Source: JBMDXB01 sp048594885 (GTDB lineage Bacteria; Acidobacteriota; Vicinamibacteria; Vicinamibacterales; 2-12-FULL-66-21). Taken from it: 64,000 nt of DNA. The notes beneath the pieces were generated by a model that was not told the origin of the DNA, did not search any database, and saw nothing but the letters and a program-made list of their open reading frames with translations. A program made the position numbers and the translations under genes. Each line of letters begins with the position of its first letter. The first letter of the stretch is position 1. The stretch lies in contig JBMDXB010000030.1 in assembly GCA_048594885.1 (NCBI GenBank), positions 124,001 to 188,000 of the forward strand, read 5' to 3'. This document shows, one piece after another, positions 9,152-17,316 of this stretch.

Positions 9152-10459
9152 ATGAGGCACACGCTCGTTGTCTGCGCGGCCGCGTTCACGCTCAGCGTGG
9201 CCCTCGCACACGGTCAGGACTCGAAGAAATCGACCGAAGCCGTCCCGACGTTCACCAAGGACGTCGCGCCGATTCTCTACAAGAACTGCACGTCGTGCCA
9301 TCGCCCCGGCGAGATCGGGCCGATGTCGCTCCTCACCTACGAGGACGCACGGCCCCACGCCAAGGGCATTCGCGACGAGGTGTCCGAAGGCCACATGCCG
9401 CCGTGGCATGCCGAGGCCCCCGCCGGCACGTTCCTGAACGAGCGGCGCCTCACCGATACCGAGAAAGAAGTCCTCATCACGTGGGCGAACAATGGCGCGC
9501 CAAAGGGCGATCCGAAAGACCTGCCGCCCGCGCCGGCCTACGTCGAGGGGTGGTCGCTCGGCAAGCCGGACGTCGTCTTCGAGATGCCGGAGGAGTACAA
9601 GATCCCGGCGGAAGGTACCATCCAGTACGAGTACTTCTACATGCCGACGAACTTCACCGAAGCGAAGTGGGTGAAGTCGATCGAGATCCGGCCCGGCAAC
9701 TCCGCCGTCGTCCACCACGCGCTCGCGCATTACCGCTTCAAGCCGGATCTGCAGCGCACGCCTGTCTATCGCCCGACCAACCCGCAGCACATGGAACTGC
9801 CGCCGCCCGTCTTCGGCAGGCGGCCGATGCGCGAAGAGCTGAAGATGCCGCAGCGGCTGCTCGCGACGTACGCGCCGGGCACCGCCCCGCAGGTGGCACC
9901 GGACGGCACCGCGTTCCGGCTGGAGCCGGGCGGCATCATCGAGCTGCAGATGCACTACACGACGAACGGCGAGGCGACGTCGGACCGCACGAAGATCGGC
10001 CTGATCTTCGCCAAGGAGCCGCCGAAGCGTGAGCTCCGCCCCAGCCACTTCTTCAACGCGACGCTGAAACTGCCGGCCGGCGCCGCCGACGTCGCGGTCA
10101 GCACCGAGGTCGAGTTCCTGCAGGACACGACGGTGTTCGGCCTCTTCCCGCACACGCACCTGCGCGGCAAGAAGTGGGAATACAAGCTGACGCTGCCCGA
10201 CGGCACGGTGAAGACGATCCTGTCGGTGCCGCGCTACGACTTCAACTGGCAGACCTACTACATGTTCAGCGAGCCGCTGCAGGTGCCGAAGGGCGCGAAG
10301 CTCGCGTCCACCGCGTGGTACGACAACTCCGCGCGCAACCCGGCGAACCCGGACCCGAAGACCGATGTGCTGTGGGGCGACCAGACGTGGGAGGAGATGC
10401 AGTACACCGGCGTGCTGTTCAGCCCGGTCAAGCCACCCACGCCACCGTCAACGAAATAG
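9152..10459 (+). CDS. Secreted cytochrome c / copper type II monooxygenase-like protein
   Basis: A 435-residue exported protein with signal peptide MRHTLVVCAAAFTLSVALAHG. A cytochrome c-type domain follows with one heme motif, CTSCH, near residue 47 and a possible distal Met in EGHMPPWHA. The C-terminal part (about 130-430) looks like the histidine-rich ascorbate-dependent (PHM/DBM-like) copper monooxygenase fold, with VVHHALAHY and FPHTHLRGKKW as candidate copper ligands. Acidobacteria carry many such proteins; their reaction is not established. The start is fixed by AGGAAGG nine bases upstream and by a TACAAT hexamer at 9123-9128. The next gene begins one base after its stop, so the two heme proteins are co-transcribed. 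Confidence 0.8.
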   Translation: MRHTLVVCAAAFTLSVALAHGQDSKKSTEAVPTFTKDVAPILYKNCTSCHRPGEIGPMSLLTYEDARPHAKGIRDEVSEGHMPPWHAEAPAGTFLNERRLTDTEKEVLITWANNGAPKGDPKDLPPAPAYVEGWSLGKPDVVFEMPEEYKIPAEGTIQYEYFYMPTNFTEAKWVKSIEIRPGNSAVVHHALAHYRFKPDLQRTPVYRPTNPQHMELPPPVFGRRPMREELKMPQRLLATYAPGTAPQVAPDGTAFRLEPGGIIELQMHYTTNGEATSDRTKIGLIFAKEPPKRELRPSHFFNATLKLPAGAADVAVSTEVEFLQDTTVFGLFPHTHLRGKKWEYKLTLPDGTVKTILSVPRYDFNWQTYYMFSEPLQVPKGAKLASTAWYDNSARNPANPDPKTDVLWGDQTWEEMQYTGVLFSPVKPPTPPSTK

Positions 10460-10460
10460 C

Positions 10461-11153
10461 GTGAAAGCCATCCTCGCGTGCCTGGCCGCGGTCGTCCTCA
10501 GTATGGCGACGGCTGCGGCGCACGTGCGCATCACGACGAAGGTGTCGTGGACGCGCGACATCGCGCCGCTCGTCAACGCGCGGTGCGTCTCGTGCCACCG
10601 CCCCGGCGGCCGCGCGCCGATGCCGCTGGTGACCTACGAGGACGCCCGTCCCTGGGCGCGAGCGATCCGTGAAGAAGTGCTGACGCGCCGGATGCCGAAG
10701 TGGCATGCGGCACGCGGCTACGGCGACCTCCTCAACGATCCGTCCCTCTCGTCGTTCGAGATCGCCATGATCGTCGCCTGGGTCGATGGCGGCGCGCCCA
10801 AGAATCTTCCCACGGCACTCACTCCGCAATTGACCGGCATCTCGTCGTCGGTCGTGCCGCAGCCCGTCGTGCCGGCAGGCGCGCGCGAGGTCTCGCTCCC
10901 CTGCGGCAATGCGCGGCTGCCGACGGGACGCCTGCTCGCCGTGCGGCCGCGCCTCGATGACGGAGCGTCAGCCGGCATCGTCGTCAAGCAGCCCGGCGGG
11001 CGCCAGGAGATCATCGCGTGGATTCGCGACTTCGATCCGAAGTTCGAGGAGACCTACTGGCTGCGCCGTCCGCTGCAACTTGCCGCCGGCAGCCGTCTGA
11101 TCGTCGACGCCAGCGGAACGTGCCGCATCACGGTGTTGTTGGGACGGAACTGA
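10461..11153 (+). CDS. Secreted cytochrome c-type protein, short paralogue
   Basis: A 230-residue protein starting with GTG one base after the preceding stop. The signal peptide is VKAILACLAAVVLSMATAAAH. The heme motif CVSCH is followed by RPGGRAPMPLVTYEDARPWA, which closely matches the same region of the upstream protein, so the two share a duplicated heme domain. The copper-monooxygenase-like part is missing; instead there is an unrecognised beta-rich domain of about 90 residues. It could be an electron-transfer partner of the upstream enzyme. Its TGA stop lies inside a GTAGGG-type hairpin repeat. Confidence is high for a heme c protein and low for the role. Confidence 0.78.
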   Translation: MKAILACLAAVVLSMATAAAHVRITTKVSWTRDIAPLVNARCVSCHRPGGRAPMPLVTYEDARPWARAIREEVLTRRMPKWHAARGYGDLLNDPSLSSFEIAMIVAWVDGGAPKNLPTALTPQLTGISSSVVPQPVVPAGAREVSLPCGNARLPTGRLLAVRPRLDDGASAGIVVKQPGGRQEIIAWIRDFDPKFEETYWLRRPLQLAAGSRLIVDASGTCRITVLLGRN

Positions 11154-11196
11154 AGTTCCGCCCTACAGACGACAGTAGGACGCAACTTCAGTTGCG
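11144..11196. repeat. Two GTAGGG-type hairpin repeats
   Basis: Two short hairpins back to back between convergent genes. The first is CGGAACTGAAGTTCCG followed by CCCTAC. The second is GTAGGA then CGCAACTTCAGTTGCG. Each has a 6-bp stem and a TGAA/TTCA-type loop region, and stem sequences differ between the two. The first contains the stop codon of the cytochrome gene. Confidence 0.8.
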
Positions 11197-11199
11197 CCT

Positions 11200-12036
11200 T
11201 CATCGCGCGCTGACGACGAACGGCGCCGTGATGACCTTCCCGTGGCGCTGGAACTGCACCCACAGCTTGTAGGGCCCCGGCGAGGGCATCAGCGGTTCGA
11301 ACGTGACGCTCGGTCCCGCCGTGTCTGTCTCCTCCGGATGCGCGTGAATTGCCGCGGTGAGATCCGGATTGACAATGAGCATGTGCGCGGGCGCGCCGAG
11401 CAGCGGCTCGAGATCGACCATCGGGGCACCCGTCGCCGCGTCGGCGAGCGTGAACCGAACCGTGCCCTCCTTGCGCGCCGCAAGATCGGCCTCGATGTGT
11501 ACCCGTACGCCATCGACCACGATATCGGCAGGCCCGGCCTTCAGCCGCGGCGGCGCGTCGAACACCGGCCCCGTGTACCCGGGCGTGACGAACGCCCGGT
11601 GCAGCATCTGAATCGTCCCGCCGTATGGCAGCACGTCCGCGATCGCCATGTAGGCGCCAGCGGGCATGCGCGGCAACTGGTCGCGTCGAAGCACGAACCT
11701 GCCGTCGGCACGCTCGACCTGTTCGGGATGCACGTGCGCGAAGTATTCGAGGTCGCGGCTGATGACGAAGAGATGAAACCGCCGCTCGTGGACCGTGACG
11801 AACTCGCTGACCGGCTTCCCCTCCGGATCCGCCACCTGCAGCCGCAACTCGCGGCTCGTCACCGCGACATCGAGGCGGTACTCGCCGAGCCGCAGCGGCG
11901 GAATCCGCACGAGATCCATCCCGCAGATGGGACACTTCCCCGCGCTCGGCGACCGCATGTCGAGATGCATCGGGCACCAGAAGGCGTCGGCCGTCTGGGC
12001 CTGTAGCAGCGCCGTGAGCGCCAGGATGGCGATCAT
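11200..12036 (-). CDS. Secreted heavy-metal-binding-domain protein
   Basis: A 278-residue protein with a short signal peptide (MIAILALTALLQAQTADA). A heavy-metal-binding motif follows: CPMH, then about 12 residues, then GKCPICGMDL, as found at the N-terminus of CusB-like adaptors and some P-type ATPases. The rest is beta-rich with several histidines (FAHVHPEQV, IHAHPEE) and looks like an Ig-like or cupredoxin-like fold. It probably binds copper or a similar soft metal in the periplasm. Its ATG overlaps the TGA stop of the upstream HD-GYP gene by four bases (ATGA), so the two are translated together. A link to the nearby copper-type oxidase on the other strand is plausible but inferred. Confidence 0.72.
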   Translation of the reverse strand: MIAILALTALLQAQTADAFWCPMHLDMRSPSAGKCPICGMDLVRIPPLRLGEYRLDVAVTSRELRLQVADPEGKPVSEFVTVHERRFHLFVISRDLEYFAHVHPEQVERADGRFVLRRDQLPRMPAGAYMAIADVLPYGGTIQMLHRAFVTPGYTGPVFDAPPRLKAGPADIVVDGVRVHIEADLAARKEGTVRFTLADAATGAPMVDLEPLLGAPAHMLIVNPDLTAAIHAHPEETDTAGPSVTFEPLMPSPGPYKLWVQFQRHGKVITAPFVVSAR

Positions 12037-13562
12037 GATTCCCAGTCGTCCGGCAGCAGATCATCGCGCCGATGCAGCCGGAGCAGCGCCTCGACGACGG
12101 CCGGGTCGAAGTGGCTGCCGGCGTTCTGCTCGATCAGCGACACCACGTCCTCGACCGGGACGGCGGCGCGATAGGAGCGGGCGGACGTCAGCGCATCGAA
12201 GACGTCGGAGACACCGAGCAGCCGCCCGAGCAGCGGGATCTCCTCACCCTTGCGGCCCTCAGGGTATCCCGTGCCGTCCCATTTCTCGTGGTGGTACTGC
12301 ACGCCCGGAAGAATTGCCTTGATCGCCGCGCTCTGGATATTCGCGAGAATCCGCGCGCCGTGCAGCGGGTGCTTCTTCATGTCCTCGAACTCGTCCGCCG
12401 TCAGCTTGCCGGGTTTGTTGAGGATCGAATCGGGCACGGCGATCTTGCCAACGTCGTGCAGCAGTCCGGAGAGGACGACGGTTTCCTGCTCCTCAGCGGA
12501 GAGACCGAGCTCCGCGGCGATGCGCTTCGAGAGCGCCGCGACCCGCTCGGAATGCTTGTGCGTGTAGCCGTCCTTGGCGTCGACCGTTGCCGCGATCGCG
12601 CGGATCGTGTCGAGCAGCAGGCGCTCGACTTCCATCATCAGCCGGACGCGATGCAGCGCGACCCCCGCCTGGTTGCCGATCGCGGCGAGCAGCTCGAGGT
12701 CGGCTTCCACGAAGCGGCCCGCGCCGCTGAGGCTATCCACGTACAGGGCACCGAGGATTTGATCGGTCGTCCGCAGCGGCACGCACATCACCGAGCGGAT
12801 GCGCTGGCCGATAACGCTCGCGCCGGCGCTGAAGCGTTCGTCCGACGCCGCGTCGTGCGCGAAGGTGGACACCCCTTTCTCGATCACATCGGCGACGAGG
12901 GTGCGGCTGACAGTGAAGCTTTCGTGACCGGGAATTCGTGATTTCGCGGCGGCGACTTCCGCGCCGCCCGTATCGGGATCGGTGCGCCGCAGCACCAGCG
13001 CGGCACGGTCGGCCGCCGTCACTTCGAGGATGGCTCGCAGCGTCGCCTCCGACAGCCTGTCGATGTCGCGCGCCTCGGCGAGCAGCTCCGACACGCGGTG
13101 CAGTGTGGCGAGGTGGCGCTGTGCCCGCCGAAGCAGCGCCAGCTCCGGCCCCGCCGACGGCGGCATCGACTCGAGCCAGTCGAACCGCGACGGCTCGAAG
13201 CGCTTCCGGATCACCGACTCGATCGTGCTGTCGTCGCCGCCCATGGTCGGCAGCGGCGCCGCGGGCGACTGCCGGCGCGAAGGGTCGCGGACCTCGATGA
13301 CGCTCGCGCCCGCGCGGATCAGATCGCCGCCACGCGCGGTGCCGGAGCGAATCTGCCGCTCGTTGATGTAGGTGCCATTCGCAGAATCCAGGTCCGTGAC
13401 GAGCAGCTCACGATCACGCGCTTCGAGCGTCAGGTGGCGGCGCGAGACCGACTGATCGTCGATGTGGAGCTCGCAGTCCATCGAGCGGCCGGCGGTGAGA
13501 CGGGCGCCGTCGGGAAGCTCGATCGACTGGCCGGAGCCGCGGACCACGACGCGTAGCGGCAT
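12033..13562 (-). CDS. FHA-GAF-HD-GYP signalling protein
   Basis: About 509 residues in three domains. First is an FHA phosphothreonine-binding domain (about 1-95; GRSMDCELHI, VSRRHL, SANGTYIN). Second is a GAF domain (about 160-315; DRAALVL, MCVPLRTTDQILGALYVDS). Third is a C-terminal HD-GYP phosphodiesterase (about 330-505). The HD-GYP has HKHSERV, GLLHDVGK, HPLHG and HHEKWDGTGYP, so it should hydrolyse cyclic di-GMP. The start MPLRVVV at 13562 was preferred to an in-frame ATG at 13586, because a TACAAT hexamer lies between them and 13586 sits at the edge of a hairpin repeat. The FHA domain suggests input from a Ser/Thr kinase; one is encoded at 38.2-40.9 kb. The metal-binding protein is co-translated downstream. 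Confidence 0.9.
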   Translation of the reverse strand: MPLRVVVRGSGQSIELPDGARLTAGRSMDCELHIDDQSVSRRHLTLEARDRELLVTDLDSANGTYINERQIRSGTARGGDLIRAGASVIEVRDPSRRQSPAAPLPTMGGDDSTIESVIRKRFEPSRFDWLESMPPSAGPELALLRRAQRHLATLHRVSELLAEARDIDRLSEATLRAILEVTAADRAALVLRRTDPDTGGAEVAAAKSRIPGHESFTVSRTLVADVIEKGVSTFAHDAASDERFSAGASVIGQRIRSVMCVPLRTTDQILGALYVDSLSGAGRFVEADLELLAAIGNQAGVALHRVRLMMEVERLLLDTIRAIAATVDAKDGYTHKHSERVAALSKRIAAELGLSAEEQETVVLSGLLHDVGKIAVPDSILNKPGKLTADEFEDMKKHPLHGARILANIQSAAIKAILPGVQYHHEKWDGTGYPEGRKGEEIPLLGRLLGVSDVFDALTSARSYRAAVPVEDVVSLIEQNAGSHFDPAVVEALLRLHRRDDLLPDDWES

Positions 13563-13572
13563 CTGCGAGTCA

Positions 13573-13578
13573 ATTGTA
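13573..13578 (-). promoter_or_regulatory. Likely -10 element, HD-GYP gene
   Basis: TACAAT on the minus strand, ten bases before the chosen ATG at 13562. No convincing -35 is seen. It would give an almost leaderless mRNA. Confidence 0.45.
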
Positions 13579-13588
13579 CCTGGCATTT

Positions 13589-13698
13589 GCGGCGCAACTG
13601 AAGTTGCGCCCTACGCGAGCAGCGACATTCGCGGCGCAACTGAAGTTGCGCCCTACGCGAGCGGCGGACATTCGTAGGGCGGAACTTCAGTTCCGCCG
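13589..13698. repeat. Cluster of three GTAGGG-type hairpins
   Basis: Stems at 13591-13610 and 13633-13652 are both GGCGCAACTGAAGTTGCGCC followed by CTACGCGAGC. The third, at 13678-13697, is GGCGGAACTTCAGTTCCGCC preceded by GTAG and lies in the opposite orientation. Together they fill the divergent gap between the HD-GYP and M28 peptidase genes. Confidence 0.85.
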
Positions 13699-13717
13699 GA
13701 GATGACGGCGTTTTCAC

Positions 13718-13723
13718 TACAAT
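13718..13723 (+). promoter_or_regulatory. Likely -10 element, M28 peptidase gene
   Basis: TACAAT with GAGTGCC before the ATG at 13731. The hexamer overlaps the in-frame ATG at 13722, which argues that translation begins at 13731 on a nearly leaderless transcript. Confidence 0.45.
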
Positions 13724-13730
13724 GAGTGCC

Positions 13731-15092
13731 ATGCGTTCCAGGCTGCGTACGTTCCTCGCACTCTTCATCGTCTGCGCAAGCGGCGCTGCGACATCCGGTC
13801 AGTCATGGATTGACGCCTACCGCGAGCCCGCGAAACGGCTGATCGACGCGTCGCTCGCGACGCACTTCGCGTGGGATCGACTTGCCGAGCTCACCGACAC
13901 CTACGGCCATCGCCTCAGCGGATCCGAGTCGCTCGAGGCGGCGATCAAGTGGGCTGTCGCGGAGATGAAGAAGGACGGGCTCGAGAACGTGCGTCTCGAG
14001 CCGGTGAAGGTCGTGCATTGGGTGCGCGGCGCCGAGAGCGCGGAGATCACGGCGCCGCGGCGGCATCCGCTCGTGATGCTCGGCCTCGGCAACAGCGTCG
14101 GCACGCCGAAGGAAGGCATCGAGGCGGAAGTCGTCGCCGTCAGCAGCTTCCGCCAGCTCGAAGAGCATGCCGCGCGTGCGAAGGGACGCATCGTCTTCTA
14201 CAACGTCCCGTTCACGAGCTATGGCGAAACCGTGCAGTACCGGTCGACAGGACCGTCGCGCGCGGCAGCGCTCGGCGCCGTCGCCGTGCTCGTGCGCTCC
14301 GTCGGGCCGCCGGGGCTGCGCACCCCACATACCGGAGCGCTGCAGTATGGGGAAGGCGTCCCGAAGATCCCCGCGGCCGCGCTCGCGACCGAAGATGCCG
14401 ATCGGCTGCAGCGGCTGATCGCACGCGGCCCTGTACGCGTCCGCCTTCGCATGGAGGCGCAGATGCTCCCCGACGCCGACTCCTTCAACATCGTCGGCGA
14501 AATCCGCGGACGCGAGCGGGCTGACGAGCTCGTCGTCATCGGCGGGCATTTCGATTCCTGGGACGTCGGGACCGGCGCGACCGACGATGGCGGCGGGTGC
14601 GTGGTGACGTGGGAGGCGCTGCGGCTGATGAAGAAGCTGAATCTGCGCCCGCGGCGCACCGTCCGCGTCGTCCTCTGGGCGAACGAGGAGAATGGCCTCC
14701 GCGGCGGCCTCGCGTACCGCGACCGGCATCGCGCGGAGCTCGCCAATCACGTGCTGATGCTCGAATCGGATTCAGGAGTATTCCGGCCGACCGGCTTCGG
14801 CTTCAGCGGCTCGGACGCGGCGCGCGCGCGCATCAGCGAGATCGCGGGGCTGCTGCGAGGGATAGGCGCGGATCACATCGGCCCGGGAGGCGGCGGCGCC
14901 GACATCGGACCGAGCGTCGAAGCCGGAGGCATTCCGGCGATGTCGCTGCAGGTGGACGGCAACTACTTCGTGCTGCACCACACGCCCGCCGATACCGTCG
15001 ACAAGATCAATCCCGACGACATGGCCCGCGCCGCGGCGGCGATCGCAGTCATGACGTACGTGATCGCCGAGATGCCCGACCGGTTGCGGTGA
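13731..15092 (+). CDS. Secreted M28-family zinc aminopeptidase/carboxypeptidase
   Basis: About 453 residues with signal peptide MRSRLRTFLALFIVCASGAA. A PA-like insert lies in the middle, and the M28 catalytic domain fills the second half. Zinc ligands and catalytic acids are visible in order: GGHFDSWDVG, ATDDGGG, WANEENGLRG, ESDSG, and HHTPADTVDK near the C-terminus. Such enzymes remove amino acids or dipeptides from peptides outside the cytoplasm. The ATG at 13731 was preferred over 13722 because a -10-like hexamer overlaps the latter. The gene ends beside a long palindromic repeat shared with the convergent ChaN-like gene. Confidence 0.88.
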   Translation: MRSRLRTFLALFIVCASGAATSGQSWIDAYREPAKRLIDASLATHFAWDRLAELTDTYGHRLSGSESLEAAIKWAVAEMKKDGLENVRLEPVKVVHWVRGAESAEITAPRRHPLVMLGLGNSVGTPKEGIEAEVVAVSSFRQLEEHAARAKGRIVFYNVPFTSYGETVQYRSTGPSRAAALGAVAVLVRSVGPPGLRTPHTGALQYGEGVPKIPAAALATEDADRLQRLIARGPVRVRLRMEAQMLPDADSFNIVGEIRGRERADELVVIGGHFDSWDVGTGATDDGGGCVVTWEALRLMKKLNLRPRRTVRVVLWANEENGLRGGLAYRDRHRAELANHVLMLESDSGVFRPTGFGFSGSDAARARISEIAGLLRGIGADHIGPGGGGADIGPSVEAGGIPAMSLQVDGNYFVLHHTPADTVDKINPDDMARAAAAIAVMTYVIAEMPDRLR

Positions 15093-15094
15093 TT

Positions 15095-15198
15095 GGTCAA
15101 TGCTGAATGCTAAATGCCGAATGCTGAAAATGTCGGGAATGCCGAATGGGTAAACGGCACCCCATTCAGCATTTGGCATTCAGCATTCAGCATTGACC
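15095..15198. repeat. Palindromic pair of TGCTGAA repeats between convergent genes
   Basis: The left arm (15095-15127, beginning GGTCAATGCTGAATGC) and right arm (15162-15198) are reverse complements with a few differences; about 34 bases lie between. Each arm is itself a heptamer repeat. The structure lies exactly between two convergent stop codons (15092 and 15198) and could act as a two-way terminator, although there is no U-run. Confidence 0.8.
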
Positions 15199-16154
15199 TA
15201 GCGTAGCGTGTAAACGAGGTATTCGGCGCGTTTGAGATCTTCCGAATCCGGCTCCACAGCGTCCAGGTTTTCGACGGGCAGCATCGTGACGATCGCGATG
15301 CGGCGTCCCGGCAGCCGCCGCCGGACGCGGTCGGCCACACCGGTTCCGTAGTCGCTGTGGAACGAGCCGTTGTAGTGGACGATCGTTCCCGGCCGTCCGC
15401 TCTGTTTCTCGAACGCCGTGACGATGGACTCGGCCATCGTCTCGTCCTTGAGGCACTGCGCGAGGTAGTAGCGCTCGTTCGTGTCGCGCTTCTGCTCGTC
15501 GGTCCACTTGTCGGATCCCGGCGCGGAATGCTGGTTCATCTGGGCGACGAACCGCTCGAAATACGCGTCCGGCGGACACTGCACGTCTCGCGCGACGAGC
15601 GGCGCCTCGGCCGACTGGAGCCGCTCGATCGCCGGCTTGCCACCCTTCGACACTTCGGCGGCGAGCCGCCGCGGCACGTTGGCGGCAACGACCGGCCACT
15701 TGTGCGCCCGCGCCATCTCGACGAGCGCGCGGTAATCGGTCGCGTAACGCGGCCACGGCCGCGACGCCTTGAGGAACGCCTCCTCGTCGAGTGACCCGCC
15801 CAGATACGCGTCCACCGACTGCTGCACGTCCCTCTCGAACATCTCCAGCGACAAGGTGACGGCAGTCCCGCGCCGCAGCAGGCCCTGGAGGATCGCGGCT
15901 TCGAGACGATGCGTGTTGGGATCGTCGTGCTGCTCGCCGACGAGGATGACGTCGGCGCGCGCGAGATCGGCGAGCATGACCTCGAAGTCGCCGAAGGCCT
16001 TTCGTCTGGTGTCGAACACACGCTCCGGGACGTACGCCGCGGCTGCTGGAGCGGACGCGTGCGGGTTCACTGGCGCGGGCTGCGCAGGGGGAGCCGTTTG
16101 CGTCGTCACGGCAGCCGTTATTGACAGAAGGGCAGCGAGCGCCAGTGAAGGCAT
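15198..16154 (-). CDS. ChaN/EreA-like haem-binding uptake domain protein
   Basis: A 318-residue secreted protein. The hydrophobic N-terminus (MPSLALAALLSITAAVTTQ) is followed by an Ala/Pro linker and a ChaN-family domain. Signatures are VILVGEQHDD near residue 70, a Glu in LSLEMFERDVQ, and a C-terminal VHYNGSFHSDYGTG segment. ChaN of Campylobacter binds haem pairs, and the wider superfamily also includes TIKI proteases and erythromycin-esterase-like proteins. No lipobox Cys is seen, so it is probably soluble in the periplasm. A very good promoter precedes it and places the transcription start at or next to the ATG. It is divergent from the exbB operon, which fits an iron/haem uptake role, but that is inference. 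Confidence 0.78.
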   Translation of the reverse strand: MPSLALAALLSITAAVTTQTAPPAQPAPVNPHASAPAAAAYVPERVFDTRRKAFGDFEVMLADLARADVILVGEQHDDPNTHRLEAAILQGLLRRGTAVTLSLEMFERDVQQSVDAYLGGSLDEEAFLKASRPWPRYATDYRALVEMARAHKWPVVAANVPRRLAAEVSKGGKPAIERLQSAEAPLVARDVQCPPDAYFERFVAQMNQHSAPGSDKWTDEQKRDTNERYYLAQCLKDETMAESIVTAFEKQSGRPGTIVHYNGSFHSDYGTGVADRVRRRLPGRRIAIVTMLPVENLDAVEPDSEDLKRAEYLVYTLR

Positions 16155-16189
16155 ACGGCCATTGTTGAGCCTGCTAAATGCAGTGTCAA
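16155..16189 (-). promoter_or_regulatory. Sigma-70-type promoter of the ChaN-like gene
   Basis: TTGACA (16184-16189), 17-base spacer, AACAAT (16161-16166), then GGCCGT and the ATG at 16154, all on the minus strand. The expected start point coincides with the ATG, so the transcript should be leaderless. Confidence 0.65.
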
Positions 16190-16284
16190 TTGCGGATATC
16201 CGTCGCTACACGTTGTGTATCGCCCACCTCAGCCGCGTGGCATTCGAATTGCTGAGCCATGAGGTCGGGAGGGCGAAGCAGAAG

Positions 16285-16893
16285 ATGTGGACGTACTTTG
16301 ACAAGGGCGGACCGGTCATGTGGCCGTTGCTTGGTCTGTCGATCCTTGGCGCCACCGTGATCTTCTGGCGATGGTGGGCGCTTCGGCAGGCCCGCGCCGG
16401 CGTGGCGGAGTTCCTGCGCGATCTGCGCACGACGCTCGTGAGCGGCGACGTGCCGGCCGCCGTCGGCGTCTGCGAGCGCCACCGCGGCCCTGTCGCGGCC
16501 ATCGTCAAGGCGGGCCTGCTGCGAAGCGGACGCTCACCGGTGGAAATCGAGCGCGCGCTGCAGGACGCCTCCTCGCACGAGCTCGCCGTCCTGGAGCGCG
16601 GCCTGCCGGTCCTCGCCACCGTGGCGATGATCGCGCCGCTGCTCGGCTTCCTCGGCACCGTCACCGGCATGATCAACTCGTTCGAGGCCCTCGCGACCGT
16701 CGGCTTGAACAATCCCGCGGCGGTCGCGAGCGGCATCTCCGAGGCGCTCATCACGACCGCCGCCGGCCTGATCATCGCCATCCCCGTGCAGATGGCCTAC
16801 AACTTCTTCGTCACGAACGTGAACGACCTGGTTCGCAACATGGAATCGGCGGCGCACATCGTGCTCGAGGCGGTGGGCGCGGAGGCTGCGTAA
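16285..16893 (+). CDS. exbB: ExbB/TolQ/MotA-type proton channel subunit
   Basis: A 202-residue membrane protein with three hydrophobic segments: WPLLGLSILGATVIFW near the N-terminus, a pair around VLATVAMIAPLLGFLGTVTG (about 110-130), and TTAAGLIIAIPVQMAYNFF. The TVTGMINSF and AGLIIAIP motifs are the conserved pore-lining parts of the family. With ExbD it uses the proton gradient to drive TonB. The start MWTYFDKGGPV was chosen because the open frame upstream lacks any membrane character. The next gene starts immediately after its TAA. No strong promoter is visible upstream. Confidence 0.88.
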   Translation: MWTYFDKGGPVMWPLLGLSILGATVIFWRWWALRQARAGVAEFLRDLRTTLVSGDVPAAVGVCERHRGPVAAIVKAGLLRSGRSPVEIERALQDASSHELAVLERGLPVLATVAMIAPLLGFLGTVTGMINSFEALATVGLNNPAAVASGISEALITTAAGLIIAIPVQMAYNFFVTNVNDLVRNMESAAHIVLEAVGAEAA

Positions 16894-17316
16894 ATGCGCC
16901 TGCAGCGGTCGAAACGATCGCTGGGCGCCGTGATTCCCACGGCCAGCATGGCGGACATCGCCTTTCTGCTGATCGTGTTCTTCATGGTGACGACCGCCTA
17001 CAGCCTCGATCGCACGCCGATGGAGTTGCCCGAGACGAAGCAGCAGGAGCAGACGCAGAAAGGCGCCGCGATCATCGCCATCACGCACGATGAAGTGTTC
17101 CGATTCTCGGCCGGCGACGAGGACACGCGGGGCGTCGACGGCATCGGCGGGCTGGCGGAGGCAATCCGCGGCGTGACGGCCGCGAACCGGCTGCATCCAT
17201 TCGTCATCAAGGCCGATCGGCGTGTGAAGTACCGCGTGATCGATCAGGTGCTCGAACAGCTTCGCTCCGCAGGCGCCGACAACGTGACGCTGCTGTCGCA
17301 AGGCGAGGTGCACTGA
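16894..17316 (+). CDS. exbD: ExbD/TolR biopolymer transport protein, first copy
   Basis: A 140-residue protein with one N-terminal transmembrane helix (PTASMADIAFLLIVFFMV) that carries the essential Asp of the family, followed by a periplasmic domain. The ATG follows the exbB stop with no gap. The C-terminal part (VIKADRRVKYRVIDQVLEQL) fits the ExbD/TolR fold. It should form the stator with ExbB. Its stop overlaps the start of a second exbD (TGATG). Confidence 0.88.
   Translation: MRLQRSKRSLGAVIPTASMADIAFLLIVFFMVTTAYSLDRTPMELPETKQQEQTQKGAAIIAITHDEVFRFSAGDEDTRGVDGIGGLAEAIRGVTAANRLHPFVIKADRRVKYRVIDQVLEQLRSAGADNVTLLSQGEVH

Noticed and set aside
13589..13698. Regularly spaced repeats that might be a short CRISPR array
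   Set aside because: Only three units at 42-45-base steps; the repeats are hairpins of about 20 bases, one in the opposite orientation, the intervening sequence is itself repeated (CTACGCGAGC), and the same element occurs singly elsewhere. No cas genes.
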